From the NCBI RefSeq assembly GCF_028288225.1, contig NZ_JAQBOC010000047.1, positions 1-64,000 on the forward strand: a stretch of DNA of 64,000 nt. The letters are read 5' to 3'. This DNA comes from Mucilaginibacter sp. GTDB lineage: Bacteria; Bacteroidota; Bacteroidia; Sphingobacteriales; Sphingobacteriaceae. Of this stretch, positions 24,696-32,227 are shown piece by piece. Position 1 is the stretch's first letter, and the number at the start of each line of letters is the position of its first letter. The translations under genes and the position numbers were made by a program. The notes below the pieces were generated by a model. That model had not been told where the DNA came from, made no database searches, and saw only the letters and a list, made by a program, of their open reading frames with translations.

Positions 24696-25520
24696 GTGGA
24701 AGATATTAAAGCATATATAGAATCAGGCATTTTGGAACTTTACGTACTGGGGGATATTTCCCGGAAAGAAAAGTTACAAGTGGAGACTATGGCTGCAAAA
24801 CATCCGGCAATTAAAGCTGAGCTTAAAGAAATTGAGCAGTCAATGGAGCTATATGCTGAACAAAATGCTATCGAACCATCTGAAAACTTACGCAGCCGGG
24901 TATTAAACAGCGTACTCACAAACTTTGGCGACGACACTAATTTTGATACAAGAACAGAGCCAGTCGAAAATAATGTTATAGCATTGCCTGCCCCAAAAGC
25001 CAATGGTTTTTATAAATATGCCTTTGCTGCCTGCCTTGCTTTGTTAATTACAAGCGGCATTGCTTTAATGAATTTAAATAATAAGCTGCAGGAATCAAAT
25101 ACTCAGTTAGCTGCACTGCAGATAGATAAACAGCATTTTGCCAACAGGGTAAACCTGATGGATCGGCAACTGGAAGTGTTTCGCGACGCGTCATTCAAAT
25201 TCCTTAAACTTAAAGCAACTACACACGCTCCATCAGGCGCAGCAATTACTGTTGCATGGAGCCCGGTTAAGAAAAAGGTAATGATTAATATGGGCACCAT
25301 GAATATGCCTGTGAATGATAAAACACATCAATACCAGTTATGGGCGCTTGTAGCCGGAAAGCCTGTTGACCTTGGCGTTTTTGATAAAAACCCCGATTCG
25401 ACAGATATGAAGGAAATGAAATCTATTGCCTCTGCCGATGCCTTTGCCGTTACACTTGAACCACGGGGCGGCAGCGTAAACCCTACTATGGACCAAATGA
25501 TGGTTTTAGGTAAGTTTTAA
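24696..25520 (+). CDS. anti-sigma factor with RskA domain
   Basis: A 274-residue membrane protein starting at GTG 24696. Residues 1-95 form the cytoplasmic sigma-binding part (EDIKAYIESGILELYVLGD, a zinc-less anti-sigma N-terminus). A helix at about 107-126 (KYAFAACLALLITSGIALM) crosses the membrane, and a coiled stretch then leads to the periplasmic RskA domain (about 165-274: PVKKKVMINMGTMNMP, YQLWALVAGKPVDLGVFD, AFAVTLEPRGG). It should hold the adjacent SigK-like factor at the membrane until an envelope or redox signal arrives. Confidence 0.88.
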   Translation: MEDIKAYIESGILELYVLGDISRKEKLQVETMAAKHPAIKAELKEIEQSMELYAEQNAIEPSENLRSRVLNSVLTNFGDDTNFDTRTEPVENNVIALPAPKANGFYKYAFAACLALLITSGIALMNLNNKLQESNTQLAALQIDKQHFANRVNLMDRQLEVFRDASFKFLKLKATTHAPSGAAITVAWSPVKKKVMINMGTMNMPVNDKTHQYQLWALVAGKPVDLGVFDKNPDSTDMKEMKSIASADAFAVTLEPRGGSVNPTMDQMMVLGKF

Positions 25521-25869
25521 TTGATTGAGTTGGATTAAATTTAAGTTTCAGCCAGATCTGATCTCTCCAAAAATTATTTTACAGTCCTCTCTTCTAGTTA
25601 AAATATCTGTTCACTCAATCAACTTCAAAAAAAAATCTAATTATTTTGTTTTTTATAAAACAATCTGTAAAACAGCTTGTTTCTTAGCTAAATTTACATC
25701 TATAAAAATGACCGGAATAATTTTTCAGTTATTTTTTGTAACTAAACAAATAGTCCAAACGTCTTATAGGTGTAAGACGAACTTAACATTGGTATAAGTT
25801 AAATATCAAAACAAAGTTCACAATTGCCCCGTTGAGTATTTTGTTCTTTATAAGATCAGTTAATAGTTT
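25521..25869. other. A+T-rich gap, no gene
   Basis: A 349-base gap between convergent genes. The frame open at 25525-25797 has the composition of chance translation. Words GTTGATTGAG and CAATCAACTT occur at 25521-25538 (inverted sense) and 25612-25626, the same family as at 12968 and 13708. Confidence 0.5.
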
Positions 25870-25902
25870 AAAAAAGGTTGTACGATACTTACAACCTTTT
25901 TT
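25870..25902. terminator. bidirectional terminator hairpin
   Basis: AAAAAAGGTTGTA (25870-25882) and TACAACCTTTTTT (25890-25902) form a perfect 13-base stem with A and T runs on both sides. It touches the stop codon of the minus-strand nnr gene. Confidence 0.8.
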
Positions 25903-27407
25903 TATGCCATCAATTTTGCCATAGTTGCTGGTAAACGGGCTGCAAGTTGCCCTGGCATTACCACGTTAAGCCTGTTAGTCAGTGCCAGCTCATCTCCGGC
26001 TTTACCATGTATGTAAGCGCCAATAAGGCATGCCTCTTCCGGGGAATATTTTTGAGCCAATAAAGAAGTAATTATACCGGTAAGTACATCGCCCATGCCA
26101 CCGGTCGCCATAGCCGGGTTACCGGTTGTATTAAAATATACGTTTCCCTGCGGTGTTATAGTTATGGTGTAATCGTTTTTTAGCAATATATACAGCTGAT
26201 GTTCTTTTGCTTTTTCAATTCCTGTTTGGATGCGTTGCCACCAATTGGCATGCCCGCCAAAAAGCCGGTCGAACTCCTTCATGTGTGGGGTTAAAATACT
26301 ATTTTCCGGAATCCCGTTCCAAAGCTCCCTATGTGTTGCCAGCAGGTTAAGTGCATCAGCATCAATTACCATTGGCTTTTTGCAGCAGGTTAAAGTATCG
26401 GCAAATAAAGCAAGGGCATCATCCTGTTTACCTATTCCGGGGCCTATAGCTATCGAATCAAATTTTTCCCATTCAATTACCGGTACTTCTGCCCCATTTT
26501 TTACTATAGCCGTAAGCTCTGGCATATAGCTGTTTAATGCAGCTAAGCCGTTTTTGGGCACGCAGGCGGTAGTTAAGCCACAACCTGCATAAGCACATGC
26601 AGCAGCGCTTAATAAAGCAGCTCCCATAGTTTCGTCCTGTCCGGCAACAATAAGGGCATGCCCATAAGTTCCCTTATTACTAAAACGGTGGCGCAGCTTC
26701 AAAAGCTTGCGAATATCTTTTTCTTCAACAGCCTGGTATGGTGAGCTAAGCGAACGTACAAACTTTTCATCAATACCGATATTTACAGCTTCCCAGCATT
26801 CGATATACGAAGCGGAATCAGGCAGTAAAAAATTAATTTTAGGTTGCTGAAAAGTGATAACCAGGCTGGCTTTTAAAATTATAGCATCCTTTGGCACCTC
26901 TCCTTCAGAAAAGAAACCCGTAGGCACGTCAACGGCAACTACCGCCCTTTTTAAGCTATTGATATGGTTAATCAATCTTTTATAATCTCCTTCAAGCGGC
27001 TTATTTAAACCAGTACCAAGTAAAGCATCAATAATAACCGGACTATTTTCGGATGGTAAATCCCCATCCGGCTTAATCTCTATTAAGGAAATTGTTGTTT
27101 GTTGCAGCCTGTTAAAGTTTTTGTTAAAATCATCCGATGCCTTATCTGAAAACCGAGCAACTTTAACGTTCAAAGCTTTGTAGTGGTGCTCATCCAGCAT
27201 CCGGGCTATAGCAAGGCCATCGCCGCCATTATTCCCGGTGCCGCAATAAACACTGATCGCCTTCTTTTTATCGGGAAAATGATTAACAAACCAACCTACA
27301 AAAGCTTTGGAGGCGCGCTCCATCAAATCAATAGAACTTATGGGTTCATTTGCAATGGTATAAGCATCAGCTTCGCGAATTTGGGGAGAGGTTAACAATG
27401 GTAACAT
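25902..27407 (-). CDS. nnr: bifunctional NAD(P)HX epimerase / ADP-dependent dehydratase
   Basis: A 501-residue fusion repairing hydrated NADH and NADPH. The N-terminal YjeF domain (about 1-215) shows CGTGNNGGDGLAIARML and ALLGTGLNKPL, matching the epimerase. The C-terminal ribokinase-like domain (about 225-500) shows the GHALIVAGQDETMGAALLSA region, IGPGIGK and the nucleotide motif TGNPAMATGGMGDVLTG, matching the dehydratase. Fusion order is the common bacterial one. It is probably transcribed alone, as a 52-base gap with no obvious box separates it from the PIN module upstream. Confidence 0.94.
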   Translation of the reverse strand: MLPLLTSPQIREADAYTIANEPISSIDLMERASKAFVGWFVNHFPDKKKAISVYCGTGNNGGDGLAIARMLDEHHYKALNVKVARFSDKASDDFNKNFNRLQQTTISLIEIKPDGDLPSENSPVIIDALLGTGLNKPLEGDYKRLINHINSLKRAVVAVDVPTGFFSEGEVPKDAIILKASLVITFQQPKINFLLPDSASYIECWEAVNIGIDEKFVRSLSSPYQAVEEKDIRKLLKLRHRFSNKGTYGHALIVAGQDETMGAALLSAAACAYAGCGLTTACVPKNGLAALNSYMPELTAIVKNGAEVPVIEWEKFDSIAIGPGIGKQDDALALFADTLTCCKKPMVIDADALNLLATHRELWNGIPENSILTPHMKEFDRLFGGHANWWQRIQTGIEKAKEHQLYILLKNDYTITITPQGNVYFNTTGNPAMATGGMGDVLTGIITSLLAQKYSPEEACLIGAYIHGKAGDELALTNRLNVVMPGQLAARLPATMAKLMA

Positions 27408-27459
27408 ATAAGTTAAAGTTACGATTGTTTGGTTTTGTTTGAAGAATTAGATTTACAAG

Positions 27460-27870
27460 TTAAAGAATTTGAATAACACTCAAAAACTGTTCTACAGATA
27501 TAATTTTCACTGATGGGAAAGCCAATTTTTTTGCTGCATTAAAATGTGCATCATTGGTTACAAGATAATCAGCGTTTGCTGCAACAGCAATGTCGAAGAA
27601 TTTATTTTCATCAGGGTCCTTTTTTATCGCATCCCATTTATAATAAATCTGTTGGAAAATAATATCGGGAGATTCAATAAATACTTCAATCACTGCTTCT
27701 GCAACACCCAGGGCAGAATGTTGATTTAAGATTTCATTATATTCGTATACAATTTCATCAGAAATTATCATTTGATATTTGCCATCTGCAAAAGCTTCCC
27801 AATTGGCCTTATATCGACTTTTTCTTCCAAGAGCAACCAGCAATACATTTGAATCAAGTACAACTTTCAT
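27460..27870 (-). CDS. PIN-domain toxin, apparently intact
   Basis: A 136-residue putative endoribonuclease toxin of the PIN group (COG1569-like). Acidic metal ligands are visible in LDSNVLLVAL (Asp near 6), DEIVYEYNEIL, DPDENKFFDIAVAANADYLVTND (in pieces) and the terminal TNDAHFNAAKKL. No stop or frameshift interrupts it. The ATG overlaps the antitoxin stop by one base (TAATG). This is the only one of the window's three PIN modules whose toxin looks complete. The RNA target is unknown. Confidence 0.85.
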   Translation of the reverse strand: MKVVLDSNVLLVALGRKSRYKANWEAFADGKYQMIISDEIVYEYNEILNQHSALGVAEAVIEVFIESPDIIFQQIYYKWDAIKKDPDENKFFDIAVAANADYLVTNDAHFNAAKKLAFPSVKIISVEQFLSVIQIL

Positions 27871-28106
27871 TACGATTTTGGGCGACTACGAAAATGCATT
27901 TTGCTCATTTGCTCATATGTCTCTTCCGTAATATTATTTTCGTCCTCCCATTTTTCAATGGTTTCGCCAATTTGTTTGGACAATAGCTTCACTGCAAGAC
28001 GTCTTATTTGGATAAAATCGTCTTCCGGCATCGGCTTTTTTAATAGCCGCAACATCATTAATTGTTGTTCATTTAAAGAATCAGATATTAACTCCGGAAC
28101 TTTCAT
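27870..28106 (-). CDS. putative antitoxin of the intact PIN module
   Basis: A 78-residue acidic/basic protein (MKVPELISDSLNEQQ to MHFRSRPKS) preceding the PIN toxin with a one-base overlap. The ATG at 28106 is chosen; a TTG at 28112 would add two residues but lies inside the TATATTTG promoter box. The helical, charged composition and the position support an antitoxin. No ribbon-helix-helix or helix-turn-helix motif can be named with certainty. Confidence 0.75.
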   Translation of the reverse strand: MKVPELISDSLNEQQLMMLRLLKKPMPEDDFIQIRRLAVKLLSKQIGETIEKWEDENNITEETYEQMSKMHFRSRPKS

Positions 28107-28109
28107 ATT

Positions 28110-28117
28110 CAAATATA
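28110..28117 (-). promoter_or_regulatory. putative -7 box (TATATTTG) of the intact PIN module
   Basis: CAAATATA reads TATATTTG on the minus strand and lies only 3 bases before the antitoxin ATG, so the transcript would be leaderless. Confidence 0.4.
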
Positions 28118-28140
28118 AGAAATTGAATATATATTATTGC

Positions 28141-30987
28141 TTATTTTATCCCCATCTCCTTTTTCAAAAACTGCCCTGTAAAGCTTTCTTTTACCTTGCA
28201 TAAACCTTCGGGCGTACCGCTAAAAAGGATCTTGCCGCCGCCTGAACCGCCTTCGGGGCCAAGGTCAATTACATGATCCACCACCTTTATCACATCAAGG
28301 TTATGCTCAATTACCAGCACGGTATTTCCTTTGTCAACCAGTTGCTGTAATACGCCCAGCAATACATTAATATCTTCAAAGTGCAAGCCGGTAGTTGGCT
28401 CATCAAGAATGTAAAAAGTATTGCCGGTATCTTTTTTTGAAAGCTCAGTAGCCAATTTAACGCGCTGCGCCTCGCCGCCTGAAAGTGTGGTTGATGACTG
28501 CCCTAAGGTGATATAGCCGAGGCCTACATCAAACAGCGTATTAACTTTGCGGTAAATAGCCGGGATGTGCTCAAAAAACGGTGTAGCATCTTCAATGCTC
28601 ATATCAAGTACATCGCTTATTGATTTACCACGATAACGTACTTCGAGTGTTTCACGGTTGTATCTCCTGCCGCCGCACTCTTCGCAAGGTACCTGTACAT
28701 CTGGCAAAAAGTTCATTTCAATAACTTTTAAGCCCGCTCCCTGGCAAGTTTCGCAACGGCCACCCTTTACATTGAACGAAAAACGACCGGGTTTGTATCC
28801 TCTTATCCTTGATTCGGGCAACTGTACATATAAATTCCTGATATCAGAAAACACACCGGTATAGGTTGCCGGATTTGAGCGCGGGGTACGCCCGATAGGT
28901 GTTTGATCTATCTCTATTACTTTATCAACATACTCAAGCCCTTCAATTTTTTCATAGGGGAGCGGTTGCTTTTTCGCCCTGAAAAAATGATGGTTCAAAA
29001 CAGGATATAAAGTTTCAGTTATCAAGCTTGACTTACCACTGCCGGATACTCCGGTTATCCCGATGAGTTTGCCTAACGGAAAATCCACAGAAACCTTTTT
29101 TAAATTATGGCCTGTCGCTTTTTTAAGGCTCAGTGTTTTTCCATTGCCATCACGCCTTTTTTCGGGAATGGCAATGCTTCGCTCACCGTTAATATAGCTG
29201 GTTGTAAGTGTGTGTACTTTCATTAATTCGGCCGGGGTGCCCTGTGCAACTATTTCGCCGCCATGTACACCGGCTGCAGGCCCCATATCAATAACATGGT
29301 CGGCATGCAATATCATATCCTTGTCATGCTCAACTACCAGTACGGTATTGCCCAGATCGCGCAGGTTTTTTAAAGCATTTATTAAACGCTCATTATCCCG
29401 CTGATGGAGGCCGATGCTTGGCTCATCCAAAATATACATTACATTCATCAGCTGTGAGCCTATCTGTGTAGCAAGCCTGATGCGTTGTGCTTCGCCGCCT
29501 GATAATGTTTTTGCAGTCCTGTCAAGCGTTAAGTAATTTAAACCTACGTCCAGAAGGAAAACTATCCTCGCCCTTATCTCTTTCAGGATCTCTTTGGCAA
29601 TAACATTCTGGCGTTCGGTTAAACGGTCTTCTAAATTAGCAAACCATTCCTGCAGGGTGCGGATATCCATACAGGCCAACTCAAAAATATTTTTATTATC
29701 AACCTTAAAATGCAGTGATTCTTTTTTAAGCCTGGCGCCATCACAAACCGGGCATGTTTTTAAAACCCGGTAATTTTCCATATCGTCCATACCCTCTTCA
29801 CTGCGGCGTTCCTGCTGCTCTTCCAGCATGCGGATAATGCCATCAAAAGCTACCTGGTAACTCTGCACATTCCATTTGTTATATTCAACGGCAACGGTTA
29901 TCATTTCTGTTGATCCGTTCAGGATAATATCCAGATGATCTTTTGAAAGTTTTTCGATGGGAGTTGATAATGTGAATTCGTATTTTTTGGCCAATGCTTT
30001 CAATACCTGGAAGATCCATGTTTCGCGGTATTCACCCAGCGGTGCAAGTCCGCCATTAAGGATGCTTAATTTGGGATTTGGAATAACTGATGCTTCATCA
30101 ACCTCAAAAATATATCCGAGGCCATTACATTTCTCGCAAGCGCCATAAGGCGAGTTAAAAGAAAAAGTATTTGGCTGCGGTTCATCATATGAGATCCCCG
30201 AAATCGGATCCATTAAATACTTGCTGTAATAGGCAACATTATTATCCTTATCGCCTATCCTGATAATTCCTTTTGCAATTTTTAAAGCTGCCTGTATTGA
30301 TGTATATAAACGCTTGGTGTCGCTTTCGTCAACTACCAGGCGGTCAACAACAATATCTATATCATGGATCTTATAACGGTCGACCTGCATTTTTGGTTCA
30401 ACATCGGCAATGGCGCCATCCAGCCAAACTTTAAGATAACCCTGCTTACGGATCTGCTCAAAAAGCTCACGATAATGTCCTTTCCTGGCTTTTACCACAG
30501 GGGCAAGAATATTAACGGGTTCGCCGTTAAACTTTTCAGTAATGGTTTTCAGGATCTGGTCTTCCGACATGCGTTCCATCTTTTCACCCGTAACGTAGGA
30601 GTAAGCCTCGCCGGTACGGGCGAAAAGTAAACGCATAAAATCATAGATCTCGGTTATAGTACCAACTGTTGAGCGTGGATTTTTACTGGTTGTTTTTTGT
30701 TCAATGGCTATAACAGGGCTAAGGCCCGAAACCTTGTCAACATCGGGCCGTTCCATACCCCCCATAAACTGGCGCGAGTAAGCCGAAAATGTTTCCATAT
30801 AACGGCGCTGCCCTTCGGCATAAATGGTGTCAAATGCCAGTGATGATTTTCCGCTGCCGCTTAAGCCGGTAATTACTACCAGTTGATTACGCGGAAAGGA
30901 AACGTCGATATTTTTTAAATTATGTATCCTGGCCCCATACACTTCAACTTCGTTTTGCTCGCCCAGGTCGATGGATTTGTTTATCAT
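28141..30987 (-). CDS. uvrA: excinuclease ABC subunit A
   Basis: A 948-residue damage-recognition ATPase of nucleotide excision repair. The first Walker A is GLSGSGKSSLAFDTIYAEG and the second GVSGSGKSSLITETL. Zinc sites are ACEKCNGLGY, CPVCDGARL, and CETCQGAGLKV with CEECGGRRYN. ABC signatures (LSGGEAQRIRLA and LSGGEAQRVKLA) and Walker B (YILDEPSIGLH, YILDEPTTGLH) appear twice. Length is normal. It reads away from the lytic transglycosylase gene in the same direction, with a word repeat in the gap. Confidence 0.98.
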   Translation of the reverse strand: MINKSIDLGEQNEVEVYGARIHNLKNIDVSFPRNQLVVITGLSGSGKSSLAFDTIYAEGQRRYMETFSAYSRQFMGGMERPDVDKVSGLSPVIAIEQKTTSKNPRSTVGTITEIYDFMRLLFARTGEAYSYVTGEKMERMSEDQILKTITEKFNGEPVNILAPVVKARKGHYRELFEQIRKQGYLKVWLDGAIADVEPKMQVDRYKIHDIDIVVDRLVVDESDTKRLYTSIQAALKIAKGIIRIGDKDNNVAYYSKYLMDPISGISYDEPQPNTFSFNSPYGACEKCNGLGYIFEVDEASVIPNPKLSILNGGLAPLGEYRETWIFQVLKALAKKYEFTLSTPIEKLSKDHLDIILNGSTEMITVAVEYNKWNVQSYQVAFDGIIRMLEEQQERRSEEGMDDMENYRVLKTCPVCDGARLKKESLHFKVDNKNIFELACMDIRTLQEWFANLEDRLTERQNVIAKEILKEIRARIVFLLDVGLNYLTLDRTAKTLSGGEAQRIRLATQIGSQLMNVMYILDEPSIGLHQRDNERLINALKNLRDLGNTVLVVEHDKDMILHADHVIDMGPAAGVHGGEIVAQGTPAELMKVHTLTTSYINGERSIAIPEKRRDGNGKTLSLKKATGHNLKKVSVDFPLGKLIGITGVSGSGKSSLITETLYPVLNHHFFRAKKQPLPYEKIEGLEYVDKVIEIDQTPIGRTPRSNPATYTGVFSDIRNLYVQLPESRIRGYKPGRFSFNVKGGRCETCQGAGLKVIEMNFLPDVQVPCEECGGRRYNRETLEVRYRGKSISDVLDMSIEDATPFFEHIPAIYRKVNTLFDVGLGYITLGQSSTTLSGGEAQRVKLATELSKKDTGNTFYILDEPTTGLHFEDINVLLGVLQQLVDKGNTVLVIEHNLDVIKVVDHVIDLGPEGGSGGGKILFSGTPEGLCKVKESFTGQFLKKEMGIK

Positions 30988-31014
30988 ATATTGAATTAGC
31001 GAGTTAGTGAATTA

Positions 31015-31054
31015 GTGAATTAGTGATTAAAAAACTGTCAAATCACTAATTCAC
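31015..31054. repeat. GTGAATTAGTGATT inverted word repeat
   Basis: GTGAATTAGTGATT (31015-31028) and AATCACTAATTCAC (31041-31054) are exact complements around a 12-base loop. Further GAATTAG copies stand at 30992-31015 and CAAATCAATAATTCA follows to 31070. The array begins 5 bases upstream of the uvrA ATG. Confidence 0.7.
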
Positions 31055-31084
31055 CAAATCAATAATTCAGTCATTATTTTGCTA

Positions 31085-31092
31085 CAAATATA
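31085..31092 (-). promoter_or_regulatory. possible -7 box (TATATTTG) for uvrA
   Basis: CAAATATA reads TATATTTG on the minus strand, about 98 bases before the uvrA ATG. If used, the GTGAATTAG hairpin lies in the uvrA 5' leader. Confidence 0.35.
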
Positions 31093-31095
31093 CGC

Positions 31096-31131
31096 AAAAA
31101 AAGGCCGATCTCCCATCTGGAAGGCCGGCCT
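31096..31131 (-). terminator. terminator after the lytic transglycosylase gene
   Basis: On the minus strand AGGCCG and CGGCCT (31126-31131 and 31102-31107) bracket an 18-base loop and are followed by seven Ts. A second small hairpin, CGGATTAAAATCCG (31163-31176), stands just after the stop codon. Confidence 0.65.
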
Positions 31132-31180
31132 CAAGTGCTCCGTAATATATTTTTACTTTGTGCGGATTAAAATCCGGTTA

Positions 31181-32008
31181 TTAGTTAATTGCCAGCAGTT
31201 CAAGTGTTCCGATGCCGGAATTTCCTACTTTATAATAATTATAGCCATACTTTTTAGGCTGGGTAATAATTGCTTTCATTGCAATCAGGTTATAAACATA
31301 AGCACCGGTTTCACGGTTTAAATGCATGCGAAAATAATTGTCCTCATTTTGCTTATTAATAACCTTTGCCAATTTGATCGACCCATTGTTATAGGCAGCG
31401 GCAGCCAATGTCCAGCTGTTAAACTCTACATACAATTCTTTGATGTATTTACAAGCTGCTATTGTTGATTTGCGTACGTTTAAGCGATCATCAACTCCAT
31501 GCCCTACTTTTAGTCCATAAGTGCGTGCAGTGCCCGGCATAAACTGCCACAAGCCTCTTGCACCTTTAATGGATGTCCCTTCGCACAAACCCGACTCAAC
31601 TAAAGGAATATATTTAAAGTCGTCAGGAATTCCATACGCTTTTAAAATGGGTTCAATTATCGGGAATAATTTTTCTGCCTTATGTTGCAGAACATTTGAT
31701 TGAACGCATTTAAAACTATGCTTTTGAAGCGAATGCTTCAATTTGCGGGTTACATTTGCATCTCTGAGTGGTATAGCTTCATTAGCGAAGGTATAATCAT
31801 TTACAGCCTCAGCGGTTTTGTAAATAAATGATGAGATGCGGGGGCTTGCTTTTTCCGTTTTATTAACAGCCAAAGGCGCCTTGTCGTTGCGGATATCTGT
31901 AGTTGGCATGGCCTTTGTACCACAAATACTGAACGCGGAAATGATAACCAGCAACACTATTACGGAGCACGTAATTAGGTGTCTCTTAGTCATTTCTTTT
32001 TTATCCAT
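31181..32008 (-). CDS. lytic murein transglycosylase (SLT/MltD-like)
   Basis: A 275-residue exported enzyme cutting peptidoglycan glycan strands. A signal or anchor segment lies at about 10-30 (HLITCSVIVLLVIISAF). The SLT domain spans about 125-260 with the catalytic Glu in IPLVESGLCEG, then GARGLWQFMPGTARTYGL, DDRLNVRKSTIAACKYI and AAAAYNNGSIKLAK, all typical of family 1. There is no LysM domain, unlike full-length MltD. A TACCTTTG box stands 27 bases upstream. Confidence 0.92.
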   Translation of the reverse strand: MDKKEMTKRHLITCSVIVLLVIISAFSICGTKAMPTTDIRNDKAPLAVNKTEKASPRISSFIYKTAEAVNDYTFANEAIPLRDANVTRKLKHSLQKHSFKCVQSNVLQHKAEKLFPIIEPILKAYGIPDDFKYIPLVESGLCEGTSIKGARGLWQFMPGTARTYGLKVGHGVDDRLNVRKSTIAACKYIKELYVEFNSWTLAAAAYNNGSIKLAKVINKQNEDNYFRMHLNRETGAYVYNLIAMKAIITQPKKYGYNYYKVGNSGIGTLELLAIN

Positions 32009-32035
32009 AAATTATACATTTGGTAGAATGCGCTA

Positions 32036-32043
32036 CAAAGGTA
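32036..32043 (-). promoter_or_regulatory. putative -7 box (TACCTTTG) of the transglycosylase
   Basis: CAAAGGTA reads TACCTTTG on the minus strand, 27 bases from the ATG at 32008. Confidence 0.45.
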
Positions 32044-32185
32044 AGTTATATAAGTCAGATTATCAAATACTTAGCTTTTTAGCGCATTTTTAAACTATGG
32101 TTTTCGGTCTAAAAACTGGCTTTAAAACGTTTAAAGACAGCTTTTGTTTAACACAAAAAAATTATAATTATCCCCCAAAAAACGC

Positions 32186-32193
32186 TAACTTTG
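32186..32193 (+). promoter_or_regulatory. putative -7 box (TAACTTTG) of the pseudouridine synthase
   Basis: TAACTTTG matches TAnnTTTG and lies 34 bases before the ATG at 32228. Confidence 0.45.
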
Positions 32194-32227
32194 ACCCTCA
32201 CGCTGCGAAAGCGCAAAAGAAAAAATT

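Noticed and set aside
25525..25797. A 90-codon open frame between the anti-sigma gene and nnr
   Set aside because: It is A+T-rich, lacks motifs, and runs through the word repeats; no promoter box or ribosome site is evident.
31163..31176. CGGATTAAAATCCG taken as a second copy of the mutL-side element
   Set aside because: Only the 14-base core is present; the inner arms and second terminus are missing, so it is noted only as a related hairpin.
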